From NCBI GenBank assembly GCA_020160935.1, contig JAIUPL010000024.1:1-64000 (forward strand): DNA of 64,000 bases, given 5' to 3'. Shown here piece by piece: positions 54,701 through 63,588 of the stretch. The translations under genes and the position numbers were made by a program. The first letter of the stretch is position 1; every line of letters starts with the position of its first letter. Source of the stretch: Bacteroidota bacterium (GTDB lineage Bacteria; Bacteroidota; Bacteroidia; Chitinophagales; Saprospiraceae). Below the pieces are notes generated by a model. That model saw only the letters and a program-made list of their open reading frames with translations. It was not told the origin of the DNA and searched no databases.

Positions 54701-54938
54701 GCCGCGTCCAAATGGCGTATGCATTTCTCGGGCCGTTTTGTGCGCGCTGCCAGTGCGCGCCGTAGTCGTCGGTGTAACTCAGCCCGAGCCCGTGCCCGGC
54801 CAGCAATCGTTCGTTGTATCTACTTGCAGCAGTGAGGGTTGTAGAAGGCGTTTGAAACTGGAGGGTGTCCCACTGCGACCAGGCATTTTGGTAAAAAAAC
54901 AGGAGCAGCAGGAGGGTAGGGAAGAGGCGTAGAGGCAT
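51765..54938 (-). CDS. T9SS-secreted BNR/sortilin-like repeat protein
   Basis: A 1057-aa secreted protein (start ATG 54938, signal MPLRLFPTLLLLLFFYQNAW). Residues about 25-620 are a BNR/VPS10-like propeller with Asp-box repeats (SDDGGLSFQFWG, SDNNGVTWQKS, SDDSGETWNSL, STDNGVTWTQV, SEDNGETWTFD, SDNQGGSWAYL). A carboxypeptidase/SdrB-like module follows (GRIFADSNNNQQMDGDEQG). The conserved Bacteroidota module SFDPNDKTALQGN ... FQNTGNYPATFVRILDTLE ... NTASIYFDYNAPVVTNT (DUF7619-like, about 840-970) precedes the type A sorting domain (FSMGPNPASAHQPVLIQL ... LPAGAYVVQV). It is predicted to bind glycans or proteins outside the cell. Confidence 0.88.
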   Translation of the reverse strand: MPLRLFPTLLLLLFFYQNAWSQWDTLQFQTPSTTLTAASRYNERLLAGHGLGLSYTDDYGAHWQRAQNGPRNAYAIWTRQDKVYASAVRNGKDSTWISDDGGLSFQFWGAVGLSGPVSKVIREDTMLLVSYENVVRQLRGSDDNEAIFTAPAFNYNLRMVEFGQRLLLLSTDGIRWSDNNGVTWQKSISNIPINNQGVGYDRLLVHGSSIFYNNQVGVLMRSDDSGETWNSLPFFNGSFILNMLEEGDALLATRRDDMGIISQWRSTDNGVTWTQVYPQIDFTETMFKSYLTPGGKRLLTNTNCYAISEDETQWETRQSGLPTSPFLDALKTGPASWVVVDQYRLYTTFDGGITYRLVRYFQSGFAGEIQQINGVILINYDGQHGFLRSEDNGETWTFDDPDAPFIQTFRYLGGQKVLVLAFGFALYSYDIDTQEFQPLPGNVENVYRMQVLNGLIFTNSPVGDGIQVSLDTGQTFVPANNGLPFGFICEELFVVGERVFAKSAEYGLYMSDNQGGSWAYLPGPPEEPFINPTLMTGVGDRVFATNSARTVYSDSGGDPWFLSNVPPAGIFSEFYIAGVDFLKTFGDDVYMSMTVYYPGSNTAVALMVHTKVSELVLLKLQGRIFADSNNNQQMDGDEQGVPHVLVFTQNNQHYALSNAQGYFALLYDSPDILKPVLPYSFLTASPMQYAVNQPADSLDFALYSDTNDIHILLTDNTVPRPGFTLSLTGYVQNASLQTAGATVKLVPAPGYEFLHAEPPAVLQNDTIVWSNIALSPLGNKVVSATVLLSGSVPIGATLQNIAWVETNTWPDDLPENNLDTLLQTVVGSFDPNDKTALQGNTVPIADIQAEKRLGYRIRFQNTGNYPATFVRILDTLETDFNPLTFRLDAASHPVRVRFVQPRVLEFFFDQIHLPDSISDEAGSHGFVQYSIAALPNLADGDSLTNTASIYFDYNAPVVTNTAVTIVDDASRVTEMSGALEFSMGPNPASAHQPVLIQLPDNENFVLVQVFDSAGKSLIQQTLANGSRQVQLRGLPAGAYVVQVSAEGRTGARILVVR

Positions 54939-55069
54939 GGTTAAAATCGGGTTGAGAAGTGTTTTGAAGTAGGGTGGTTTTACAGTAAAAGTATAAATTT
55001 TTTTGCAAAAAACGGATTTGTTACCTCTCATCCATGAATATAGAAAAACGATCTGTCGATCTGTCTAAT

Positions 55070-55174
55070 CTACGCTTTGTGCTCTTTGTGAAACCTTTGT
55101 GAACCTTGTGGTAAAAATTTTTAACCACAAAGAACACTACGGTTTCACAACGGACACAAAGCGTAGAGTACACC
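55070..55174. repeat. family A palindrome, copy 7
   Basis: Left arm 55070-55112 and right arm 55124-55174 pair imperfectly (CTACGCTTTGTG against CACAAAGCGTAG; CTTGTGGT against ACCACAAAG). It lies in the 418-base divergent gap between the BNR gene and the GltD-like gene. The remainder (54939-55069, 55175-55356) shows no gene. Confidence 0.85.
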
Positions 55175-55356
55175 TAGAATAAAAACCAAAAATAAAATCA
55201 GTTTTAAACCCTGCTACGTCGAATAGAGCATGAAATCGGAATGCCCGGCGCCACCATCCCACATGATCTAAATTCCCATCACAGGTATCGCAGGTCATTC
55301 TTTCAGCCTGCCGTGTGCATGAAACTTGCCCCATCGTTGCACTTCAATCGTATGCC

Positions 55357-56997
55357 ATGGCATTTTCACACACAGACCTGACCCACAAACCCGACCTTGG
55401 AGGGCATGGCGCAGGCACCGGCTCCACCCGCACGAAGCGACCGGAATACGTCGATTTTCTTCCTCCTTGCAACCATGCTTGTCCGGCAGGTGAAAATATT
55501 CAAGCCTGGCTGTCCCTGGCGCAAGCAGGCGACTACCGCGCAGCCTGGGAAAAACTCACAGAAGAAAATCCCATGCCAGCCATTCACGGGCGCGTTTGCT
55601 ACCACCCCTGCCAGAGCGCCTGCAACCGCAATTCGCTCGATTCCACGGTAAGCATCCATGCCGTGGAGCGTTATCTCGGCGACCGCGCCATCGAGGAAGG
55701 CTGGCGTTTTCCGAAACCCCAACAAAAAACAGGCAAACGCATCCTGGTCATCGGAGCAGGGCCCAGCGGACTCTCCGCTGCGTACCACCTCGCCCGCCTC
55801 GGCCACGAAGTGAGCATTTTTGAAGCAGGCCCCGTTGCCGGTGGAATGATGCACTTCGGCATTCCTGCCTATCGCCTGCCCCGCAACATCCTGCAAGCGG
55901 AAGTGCAGCGCATCGCCGACCTCGGTGTCGATATCCGGCTCAACTACAAAGTGAGTGATGTAATGGACGAAAAAACGCGGGGCAATTTCAATGCTGTGTT
56001 TATCGCCATTGGCGCCCACATTGGCAAAAAAACCGACATCCCGGCCCGCGAAGCAGGCAAAATCCTCGATGCCGTCAGTTTCCTGAAAGAAGTCGAACTC
56101 GGCGGTACACCGCGCATCGGACGACGCGTGGCCATCTACGGCGGTGGTAATACGGCCATGGACGCTGCCCGCGTAGCCAAACGCCTCGGCGCCGAAGAAG
56201 CCCTGATTATCTACCGCCGCGACCGCGAACACATGCCCGCCCACGATTTTGAAGCCGACGAGGCCCTCAGCGAAGGCGTGAAAATACACTGGCTGCGTAC
56301 CATCAAAAACCTCGATGAAACCAGTATCACCGTCGAGCGCATGAACATCGTAGACGGCAGGCCCGTACCGACCGGCGAACTGGAAACGCTCGAAGCCGAC
56401 TCGCTTATTCTGGCGCTTGGGCAGGATACGGAAACCGATTTCCTGAAAGGTATCGATGGGATACAGTTCCAACCCGATGGCACGGTCGTGGTCGATGAAC
56501 ACATGATGACCGGCCATGCGGGCATTTTCGCCGGGGGCGACATGGTGCCCAGTGAACGCAGCGTGACCATCGCTACCGGACACGGCAAAAAAGCCGCCCG
56601 CAACATCGACGCCTGGCTGCACGGCACGACGTACGACAAAAAGCCCAACAACGCCATCGTCAACATCGAACAATTGCAGGTATGGTTCCGCACCCACGCG
56701 CCTTTGCAGCAACAGGTACACCTCGAGCCAGAAAAAGCAGTAGGCAGTTTTGATGAAATCGTCGGCGGTCTCAGCGAATCTGAAGCCCGATACGAAGCCC
56801 AGCGCTGCCTTTCCTGCGGCAACTGCTTCGAATGCGACGGCTGCTACGGCGCTTGCCCGGAAGGCGCGATCATCAAGCTGGGTAAAGGAAATCGCTACGA
56901 ATTCAACTATTCGCTTTGCACGGGCTGCGAAGTATGCTTCGAGCAATGCCCATGTCACGCCATCGATATGGTTCACGAGTCACAACTCTTGTCATGA
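55357..56997 (+). CDS. GltD-like Fe-S flavoprotein with C-terminal 2[4Fe-4S]
   Basis: A 546-aa NAD(P)H oxidoreductase. The N-terminal Cys clusters CNHACPAGENIQAWL and CYHPCQSACNR are as in GltD. The FAD Rossmann motif ILVIGAGPSGLSAAYHLARL and NAD(P) motif VAIYGGGNTAMDAARVAKRL follow, with AGIFAGGDMVPSERSVTIAT closing the FAD domain. The tail adds two ferredoxin motifs: CLSCGNCFECDGCYGACPEG and CTGCEVCFEQCP. I chose the ATG at 55357. Its stop overlaps the start of the pyruvate:ferredoxin oxidoreductase (ATGA), so it very likely passes electrons between NAD(P)H and that enzyme. It is not gltD itself, since gltBD is at 16.7-23 kb. Confidence 0.88.
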   Translation: MAFSHTDLTHKPDLGGHGAGTGSTRTKRPEYVDFLPPCNHACPAGENIQAWLSLAQAGDYRAAWEKLTEENPMPAIHGRVCYHPCQSACNRNSLDSTVSIHAVERYLGDRAIEEGWRFPKPQQKTGKRILVIGAGPSGLSAAYHLARLGHEVSIFEAGPVAGGMMHFGIPAYRLPRNILQAEVQRIADLGVDIRLNYKVSDVMDEKTRGNFNAVFIAIGAHIGKKTDIPAREAGKILDAVSFLKEVELGGTPRIGRRVAIYGGGNTAMDAARVAKRLGAEEALIIYRRDREHMPAHDFEADEALSEGVKIHWLRTIKNLDETSITVERMNIVDGRPVPTGELETLEADSLILALGQDTETDFLKGIDGIQFQPDGTVVVDEHMMTGHAGIFAGGDMVPSERSVTIATGHGKKAARNIDAWLHGTTYDKKPNNAIVNIEQLQVWFRTHAPLQQQVHLEPEKAVGSFDEIVGGLSESEARYEAQRCLSCGNCFECDGCYGACPEGAIIKLGKGNRYEFNYSLCTGCEVCFEQCPCHAIDMVHESQLLS

Positions 56998-59900
56998 AAT
57001 CAGAAAAAAAACATACCGTTATCACCCTCGATGGCAATGAAGCAGCGGTGTACGTCGCCTACCGCGTCAACGAGGTGTGCGCCATATACCCCATCACGCC
57101 TTCTTCGACCATGGCCGAACTGGCCGACGAATGGGCTTCCAAAACCTACAAAAACATCTGGGGCAATATTCCCGAAGTGATTGAAATGCAGAGTGAAGGC
57201 GGTGCTGCGGGTACCGTTCACGGCGCCCTGCAAACCGGCGCCCTTACCACCACCTTCACCGCTTCGCAGGGCCTGATGCTCATGCTGCCCAATATGTACA
57301 AAATCGCGGGCGAACTCACTTCCACGGTTTTCCACGTAGCAGCGCGGGCGCTGTCGGCACAAGGCCTGTCCATTTTCGGCGACCACCAGGACGTGATGGC
57401 TGCGCGTACCACAGGTTTTGCCATGCTGGCAGCCGCCGGTGTGCAGGAGGCGCACGATATGGCATTGATTGCCCAGGCCACGACCCTGAAAGCGCGGATT
57501 CCGTTTATCCATTTCTTCGACGGCTTCCGCACCTCGCACGAACTCAACAAGATCACGTTGTTGTCCGACAATGAAATTCGGGCAATGATCGACGACGAAT
57601 ACGTTTTTCAGCATCGGAAAAGAGCCCTCAACCCCGACCAGCCTTTTATTCGCGGCACGGCCCAAAACCCCGATGTGTACTTCCAGGGCCGCGAAACGGT
57701 GAATCCGTTTTACGCTGCTGTTCCGGATATTCTGAAAGCGGAAATGGAAAAATTCCGCGCCCTCACCGGCCGCAGTTATGCTCCGGTGTCCTACTTCGGA
57801 GCGCCCGATGCCGAACGCGTTTTAGTCATCATGGGCTCGGGTAGCGAAACCGCCATTGAAACCGTGCAGTTTTTGCAGCAGTTTGGTGAAAAAGCGGGCG
57901 TCGTGAAAATCAGCCTGTATCGTCCCTTCCCGGCCGATGATTTCATTGCCGCATTTCCCAAAACCGTTCGGAAAATCGCCGTGCTCGACCGCACAAAAGA
58001 ACCCGGCGCTTCCGGCGAGCCGCTGTACCAGGATGTGCTGGTGAGTTTTGCAGAGGCTTTTGCCAATGGAAAACTGGCCGGTATGCCGCTCATCGTGGGT
58101 GGTCGCTACGGCTTGTCGTCGAAAGAATTCACCCCGGCAATGGTAAAATCCGTGCTGGACGAATTGCAAAAAGACGTACCGAAAAACCACTTCACAGTGG
58201 GTATTCACGACGATGTAGGTTTTACCAGCCTCGATGTCGACACCACGTTTACGCTCGATGAAGGCGGCTGGACACAAGCGCTCTTTTTCGGCCTCGGCGC
58301 CGATGGCACCGTGGGCGCCAACAAAAACAGCATCAAAATCATCGGCGAAAACACGGAGTTGTTCGCACAAGGTTATTTCGTGTACGACTCCAAAAAGTCG
58401 GGTGCAAAAACCGTGTCGCACCTGCGTTTCGGCAAGAATCCGATTCATGCGCCCTACCTCATTTCTGCGGCTGACTTCATTGCCTGCCACCAGTTCAATT
58501 TCCTGGAAAAGGAAGAAATGCTGAAATGGGCCAAACCCGGCGCTACGTTCCTGCTCAATAGTCCGCACGCAGCGTCGGAAGTATGGAATTACCTGCCCCA
58601 GGCTGTGCAGCGCAGCATCCTCGACAAAAACATCCGAGTGTTTGTCATAGACGCCACGGAAGTGGCCCGCGCTACGGGTATGACCGGCCGCATCAACACC
58701 ATTATGCAAACCTGCTTCTTTGCCTTGTCGGGTGTGTTGCCTCCGGATCGTGCGATTGCCGAAATCAAAAAAGCCATTGAAAAAACCTATTCCAAAAAAG
58801 GGAAAGCCGTTATTCAAAAGAACTTCGAAGCGGTAGACCAAACGTTGGAAAACCTGTTTGAAGTAAAAATTCCCGCACAGGTAACGGCGCCCGCGCCCAA
58901 AGGCCAGCGCATACCGGAACATGCCGGCGAATTTGTCCGCAGCGTCACCGAAAAAATGATGGCTGGCCTGGGCGACGATATTCCCGTCAGCGCCCTGCCT
59001 ATAGACGGCACCTACCCGAGCGGCACCACCAAATGGGAAAAACGCAACATTTCTGACCGCATCGCCATTTGGGAGCCCGACATTTGTATTCAGTGCGGCA
59101 ATTGCAGTTTTGTGTGTCCGCACAGTGTCATTCGCTCCAAATTTTTCAATAATGGCCACCTGAAAGAGGCCCCCGATGGCTTCAAATCGGCGCCGATCAA
59201 TGCGCGCGGTTTTCCGGAAACACAGTTCAGTTTGCAGGTGTACCTCGAAGACTGCACGGGCTGCAACCTGTGCCACGAAGTATGCCCGGTGAAAGACGCT
59301 GCACAACCAGGTTTCCGCGCCATCAATCTGGGTGAAAAAGAACCGATTCTGAATGTCGAGCGGGAGAACATTGAGTTCTTCGAACAATTGCCGAAAAACG
59401 AACGCCCCGGCGTCAATTTCTCCACGGTACACGGTGTGCAGTTCCTCGAACCCCTGTTCGAATTTTCCGGCGCTTGCGCAGGTTGCGGCGAAACGCCTTA
59501 CATCAAGGTGCTGACGCAATTGTTCGGCGACCGCCTGCTGGTGGCCAATGCGACGGGTTGCTCCTCCATCTTCGGGGGCAATTTGCCCACCACACCCTGG
59601 ACGAAAAACAGCGAAGGGCAAGGCCCGGCCTGGTCGAACTCCCTGTTTGAAGACAATGCGGAATTTGGCCTGGGTATGCGCCTCACGGCCGACAAACAAC
59701 TGTCCATTGCGCACCAATTGCTCGAAAACCTGCGCCCCGAACTGGGCGATGAACTGGTCAACGGCATCAAAAATGCGCCGCAACTGCTGGAAAGCGAAAT
59801 CGCCGAACAGCGCAGCCGCGTGGCCGCTCTGAAATCGAAATTACTCCAAATGAGCACTTCGGAAGCCAAACACCTGCTCTCGGTGGCCGACCAACTTGTG

Positions 59901-60572
59901 CACCGCAGCGTGTGGCTCATCGGTGGCGACGGCTGGGCCTACGATATCGGTTCCGGCGGACTCGACCACGCCCTGGCCAGTGGCCGAAACATCAATGTGC
60001 TGGTGCTCGACACGGAAGTGTACTCCAATACGGGCGGCCAAATGTCGAAAGCCACGCCGACGGCCGCCTCCGCCAAATTTGCGGCAGCAGGCAAACGCGT
60101 CGGCAAAAAAGACCTTGCCATGCAGGCTATTTCCTACGGTAACGTGTACGTGGCACAGGTGGCCATGGGCGCCAATCCGCAACAAACCCTGTTGGCGCTT
60201 CGGGAGGCCGAAGCCTACAATGGCCCCTCGCTCATTCTGGCCTACAGCCACTGCATTGCGCATGGTATCGACATGGAAAAAGGGCTGAACCAGCAAAAAA
60301 TGGCTGTTGCAAGCGGCTACTGGCCGCTGATTCGCTACAACCCGATGCTGCGCAGAAACAACCACAATCCTTTCGTACTGGATTCGCCAAAGCCGAGTAT
60401 GCCTTTCCGCGACTACGCCTACAACGAAGCGCGCTACAAAGTGCTGACACAAACCAATCCGGAAGAAGCCGAAAAACTCATGGTGCTGGCCCAGGAAATC
60501 GTGGATTTACGCTGGAAATCGTACGAGGAAATGGCTGGGTTTGGGGCGCATGAGTTTCAGCCGGTGTTTTAG
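56994..60572 (+). CDS. nifJ: pyruvate:ferredoxin (flavodoxin) oxidoreductase
   Basis: A 1192-aa fused homodimeric-type PFOR. Domain I has NEAAVYVAYRVNEVCAIYPI; the next part has VIMGSGSETAIETVQFL and TFTLDEGGWTQALFFGLGAD (gamma domain). Two 4Fe-4S motifs are CIQCGNCSFVCPH and CTGCNLCHEVCPVKD. The proximal cluster and TPP domain have FSGACAGCGETPYIK, NATGCSSIFGGNLPTTPW, GGDGWAYDIGSGGLDHAL and NVLVLDTEVYSNTGGQMSKA. It interconverts pyruvate plus CoA and acetyl-CoA plus CO2 with low-potential electrons. It is coupled to the upstream flavoprotein and followed by ppdK; the direction in vivo is not fixed by sequence. Confidence 0.95.
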   Translation: MKSEKKHTVITLDGNEAAVYVAYRVNEVCAIYPITPSSTMAELADEWASKTYKNIWGNIPEVIEMQSEGGAAGTVHGALQTGALTTTFTASQGLMLMLPNMYKIAGELTSTVFHVAARALSAQGLSIFGDHQDVMAARTTGFAMLAAAGVQEAHDMALIAQATTLKARIPFIHFFDGFRTSHELNKITLLSDNEIRAMIDDEYVFQHRKRALNPDQPFIRGTAQNPDVYFQGRETVNPFYAAVPDILKAEMEKFRALTGRSYAPVSYFGAPDAERVLVIMGSGSETAIETVQFLQQFGEKAGVVKISLYRPFPADDFIAAFPKTVRKIAVLDRTKEPGASGEPLYQDVLVSFAEAFANGKLAGMPLIVGGRYGLSSKEFTPAMVKSVLDELQKDVPKNHFTVGIHDDVGFTSLDVDTTFTLDEGGWTQALFFGLGADGTVGANKNSIKIIGENTELFAQGYFVYDSKKSGAKTVSHLRFGKNPIHAPYLISAADFIACHQFNFLEKEEMLKWAKPGATFLLNSPHAASEVWNYLPQAVQRSILDKNIRVFVIDATEVARATGMTGRINTIMQTCFFALSGVLPPDRAIAEIKKAIEKTYSKKGKAVIQKNFEAVDQTLENLFEVKIPAQVTAPAPKGQRIPEHAGEFVRSVTEKMMAGLGDDIPVSALPIDGTYPSGTTKWEKRNISDRIAIWEPDICIQCGNCSFVCPHSVIRSKFFNNGHLKEAPDGFKSAPINARGFPETQFSLQVYLEDCTGCNLCHEVCPVKDAAQPGFRAINLGEKEPILNVERENIEFFEQLPKNERPGVNFSTVHGVQFLEPLFEFSGACAGCGETPYIKVLTQLFGDRLLVANATGCSSIFGGNLPTTPWTKNSEGQGPAWSNSLFEDNAEFGLGMRLTADKQLSIAHQLLENLRPELGDELVNGIKNAPQLLESEIAEQRSRVAALKSKLLQMSTSEAKHLLSVADQLVHRSVWLIGGDGWAYDIGSGGLDHALASGRNINVLVLDTEVYSNTGGQMSKATPTAASAKFAAAGKRVGKKDLAMQAISYGNVYVAQVAMGANPQQTLLALREAEAYNGPSLILAYSHCIAHGIDMEKGLNQQKMAVASGYWPLIRYNPMLRRNNHNPFVLDSPKPSMPFRDYAYNEARYKVLTQTNPEEAEKLMVLAQEIVDLRWKSYEEMAGFGAHEFQPVF

Positions 60573-60728
60573 TTGAGGGGGTTGAGAAAGTTGAGAGGTT
60601 GAGGGGTTGCGGCGAATGGACAGATAAATCATTCCCTTACCCGGAGCGCTTGTGTTCAACCCCTCACCCCCCTCAACTTCTCAACCCCTCACCCCCCTCA
60701 ACTTCTCACCCCCCTCACCCCCCAACCA
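60570..60728. repeat. GTTGAGGGG inverted array between PFOR and ppdK
   Basis: GTTGAGGGG/GTTGAGAAA words begin at the PFOR stop TAG (60570-60572) and run to about 60611. The complementary CCCCTCAAC/CCCCTCACC words run about 60657-60728, up to 30 bases before the ppdK start. They form an imperfect inverted repeat in the 186-base gap between two same-strand genes. Confidence 0.82.
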
Positions 60729-60758
60729 ACCCTATCCACTCACAAATACCTAATCATC

Positions 60759-63491
60759 ATGGCACAACAAATTAAATACGTGTATGCTTTTGGCGCCACC
60801 AGGACCGACGGTGATGCCTCCATGAAAAACTTGCTGGGCGGCAAAGGCGCCAACCTGGCCGAAATGTGCCGATTAGGCATTGTCGTGCCACCCGGCTTTA
60901 CCATCACCACAGAAGCCTGTACCGAATATACCCTGAAAGGGAAAGATTACGTGCTGAACCTCATCAAAGAAGAGGTACAACAAGGCGTAGCAAGGCTGGA
61001 AGCCGAAATGGGTAAAACCTTTGGTAATTCTGCCGATCCGCTCCTGCTGTCGGTTCGCTCCGGCGCCCGCGCTTCCATGCCCGGTATGATGGATACCATT
61101 CTCAACCTGGGGCTCAACGACGAAGCCGTGGAAGGGCTGGCCAAAAAGGCGGGCAACGACCGTTTTGCCTGGGACTCCTACCGCCGTTTTATTCAAATGT
61201 ACGGCGACGTGGTTATGGGCCTCAAACCCGTTTCCAAAGAAGACCACGACCCCTTTGAAGTGGTGATCGACATGGTAAAAGACGCCAAAGGGGTAAAACT
61301 CGACACCGACCTCGATGCTGACGACTTGCGCGAACTCGTGCAACGTTTCAAAGCGCTGATTCGCGCCCGCCTCGGCCGCGATTTCCCCACCGAACCCTGG
61401 GAACAACTCTGGGGCGCCGTAGTGGCCGTTTTTGAAAGTTGGAACAACGACCGCGCAAAAGTGTACCGCGAACTAAACGACATCCCCGAATCCTGGGGTA
61501 CCGCCGTCAACGTACAGGCCATGGTGTTCGGTAACCTGGGCAACACCAGCGCCACAGGCGTAGCCTTTACCCGCGATGCCGGTACGGGCGAAGACCTGTT
61601 CAATGGCGAATTCCTTGTAAACGCACAGGGCGAGGACGTAGTGGCCGGTATCCGTACGCCACAGCAAATTACCCTGGAAGGATCGCGCCGCTGGGCCAAA
61701 CTTGCCTGTATTTCCGAAGAAGAACGCCGCACGCAATATCCTTCGCTGGAGGAAATTATGCCCGAGGTGTACAAACAACTTCTGAACGCTGAAACTACCC
61801 TCGAAAACCACTACAAAGACATGCAGGACGTGGAGTTTACCATCCAGGAAGGCAAACTCTGGATGCTGCAAACCCGCAACGGCAAACGTACAGGGACGGC
61901 TATGGTGCGCATTGCCATGGAAATGCTCCGACAGGGTATGATCGATGAAAAAACGGCGCTGATGCGGATTTCGCCCGACCGCCTGAACGACCTGCTACAC
62001 CCCGTTTTCGACAACAAAGCCAAACAAAACGCCCGTGTGCTGGCACGCGGCCTGCCTGCCTCGCCGGGCGCTGCCAGCGGCCAGATCGTATTCTTTGCCG
62101 ACGAAGCCGAAACATGGACCAACAAAGGCCACGCCGTGATTCTGGTGCGGGTTGAAACCTCGCCCGAAGACCTGCGCGGAATGCACGCAGCCAAAGGTAT
62201 TCTGACCGCCCGCGGTGGTATGACCTCACACGCTGCCGTAGTAGCCCGCGGTATGGGTAAATGCTGCGTGTCGGGTGCCGGCGCTGTGCATGTCGACTAC
62301 AAAACCCGTGTGATGACCATCGACGGACAAACCTGGAACGAGGGCGACTGGATTTCACTCAACGGCTCCACAGGCGAGGTGTACGAAGGAAAAATCGATA
62401 CGATGGATGCCGAACTCAGCGGCGATTTTGGCGCCCTGATGGAACTGTCGGACAAATACCGCAAAATGGAAGTGCGTGCCAATGCCGACACACCTGCCGA
62501 TGCAAAAATTGCCAGAAGGTTTGGCGCAACAGGTATCGGACTTTGCCGCACCGAGCACATGTTCTTCGAAGGAGAACGTATTCAACTGGTGCGCGAAATG
62601 ATTCTCGCCGACGATGAAGCAGGCCGCCGCAAGGCACTGGCCAAATTGCTGCCCATCCAGCGCGGTGACTTTGAAGGACTGTTCCGCGAAATGAACGGGC
62701 TACCGGTTACCATTCGCCTCCTGGATCCACCGCTGCACGAATTTGTACCGCACGACGAAACCAACCAGCAACAAATGGCGAAGGAAATGAAAGTGTCGGT
62801 CGGTAAAATCAAAATGCGCGTGGAAGAACTCCACGAATTCAACCCGATGATGGGCCACCGCGGCTGCCGACTGGGTATTACTTTCCCGGAAATCACCGAA
62901 ATGCAGGCGCGTGCCATCCTGGAAGCCGGCCTGAATATGAAAAGGCACGGAATTGAAGCCAAAGTGGAAATCATGATTCCGCTGGTAGGCACGGTACGCG
63001 AATTCAACTCGCAGGCCGACGTGATCAGGCGGGTCGCTGACAACCTGTTTGCAGAACGCGGTGAAAAAATCAAATACCAGATCGGTACCATGATCGAAAC
63101 ACCTCGTGCAGCACTCATTGCCGACAGCATCGGTACACAGGCTGAGTTTTTCTCCTTTGGTACCAACGACCTGACGCAAATGACGCTGGGATTCTCCCGC
63201 GACGACGCCGGCAAATTCCTGAATTTCTACCTGAAAAAAGGTATGTACGAACACGATCCGTTCCAGTCGATCGACCAGAAAGGTGTAGGATTGCTCGTAG
63301 GTATGGCCGTTGAAAAAGGCCGCTCCGTACGCCCGGATATCGAACTTGGTGTATGTGGCGAACACGGCGGCGATCCTGCCTCGGTGGAATTTTTCTACCG
63401 CACGGGCCTCGACTACGTGAGTTGCTCGCCATTCCGCGTACCTATTGCCCGGATAGCCGCTACGCAGGCTGCCATTCGTGGCGATAAATAA
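60759..63491 (+). CDS. ppdK: pyruvate, phosphate dikinase
   Basis: PPDK interconverts pyruvate, ATP and phosphate with PEP, AMP and diphosphate. The 910-aa protein has the N-terminal nucleotide domain (LLGGKGANLAEMCRLGIVVP, SVRSGARASMPGMMDTILN). The central phosphohistidine domain has GGMTSHAAVVARGMGKCCVS (His in TSHA). The C-terminal PEP/pyruvate barrel has GTNDLTQMTLGFSRDDAGKF and GVCGEHGGDPASVEFF. Placed after PFOR, it can convert newly made pyruvate to PEP for gluconeogenesis, or the reverse. The gap contains a repeat array and no terminator, so co-transcription is possible. Confidence 0.96.
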   Translation: MAQQIKYVYAFGATRTDGDASMKNLLGGKGANLAEMCRLGIVVPPGFTITTEACTEYTLKGKDYVLNLIKEEVQQGVARLEAEMGKTFGNSADPLLLSVRSGARASMPGMMDTILNLGLNDEAVEGLAKKAGNDRFAWDSYRRFIQMYGDVVMGLKPVSKEDHDPFEVVIDMVKDAKGVKLDTDLDADDLRELVQRFKALIRARLGRDFPTEPWEQLWGAVVAVFESWNNDRAKVYRELNDIPESWGTAVNVQAMVFGNLGNTSATGVAFTRDAGTGEDLFNGEFLVNAQGEDVVAGIRTPQQITLEGSRRWAKLACISEEERRTQYPSLEEIMPEVYKQLLNAETTLENHYKDMQDVEFTIQEGKLWMLQTRNGKRTGTAMVRIAMEMLRQGMIDEKTALMRISPDRLNDLLHPVFDNKAKQNARVLARGLPASPGAASGQIVFFADEAETWTNKGHAVILVRVETSPEDLRGMHAAKGILTARGGMTSHAAVVARGMGKCCVSGAGAVHVDYKTRVMTIDGQTWNEGDWISLNGSTGEVYEGKIDTMDAELSGDFGALMELSDKYRKMEVRANADTPADAKIARRFGATGIGLCRTEHMFFEGERIQLVREMILADDEAGRRKALAKLLPIQRGDFEGLFREMNGLPVTIRLLDPPLHEFVPHDETNQQQMAKEMKVSVGKIKMRVEELHEFNPMMGHRGCRLGITFPEITEMQARAILEAGLNMKRHGIEAKVEIMIPLVGTVREFNSQADVIRRVADNLFAERGEKIKYQIGTMIETPRAALIADSIGTQAEFFSFGTNDLTQMTLGFSRDDAGKFLNFYLKKGMYEHDPFQSIDQKGVGLLVGMAVEKGRSVRPDIELGVCGEHGGDPASVEFFYRTGLDYVSCSPFRVPIARIAATQAAIRGDK

Positions 63492-63503
63492 ACAACGGCA
63501 TAC

Positions 63504-63539
63504 AAAACCGGCTCGGCACAAAAAAACCGAGCCGGTTTT
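63504..63539. terminator. bidirectional terminator-like hairpin
   Basis: AAAACCGGCTCGG (63504-63516) and CCGAGCCGGTTTT (63527-63539) are perfect 13-base complements with a 10-base A-rich loop. It lies 12 bases after the ppdK stop, between convergent genes. Confidence 0.8.
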
Positions 63540-63588
63540 ACACCGACTCGGCCGTTTACGTACAAATACCACTTAAACTAACGTCATT

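Noticed and set aside
26758-55174. CRISPR array
   Set aside because: The family A repeats are palindromic, kilobases apart, differ in length and have genes between them. No cas gene is present.
57822-59783. Antisense frame of about 650 codons inside nifJ, and a similar one of about 536 codons at 55366-56976
   Set aside because: Both mirror conserved Fe-S enzymes on the other strand, show no motif and have no plausible start context.
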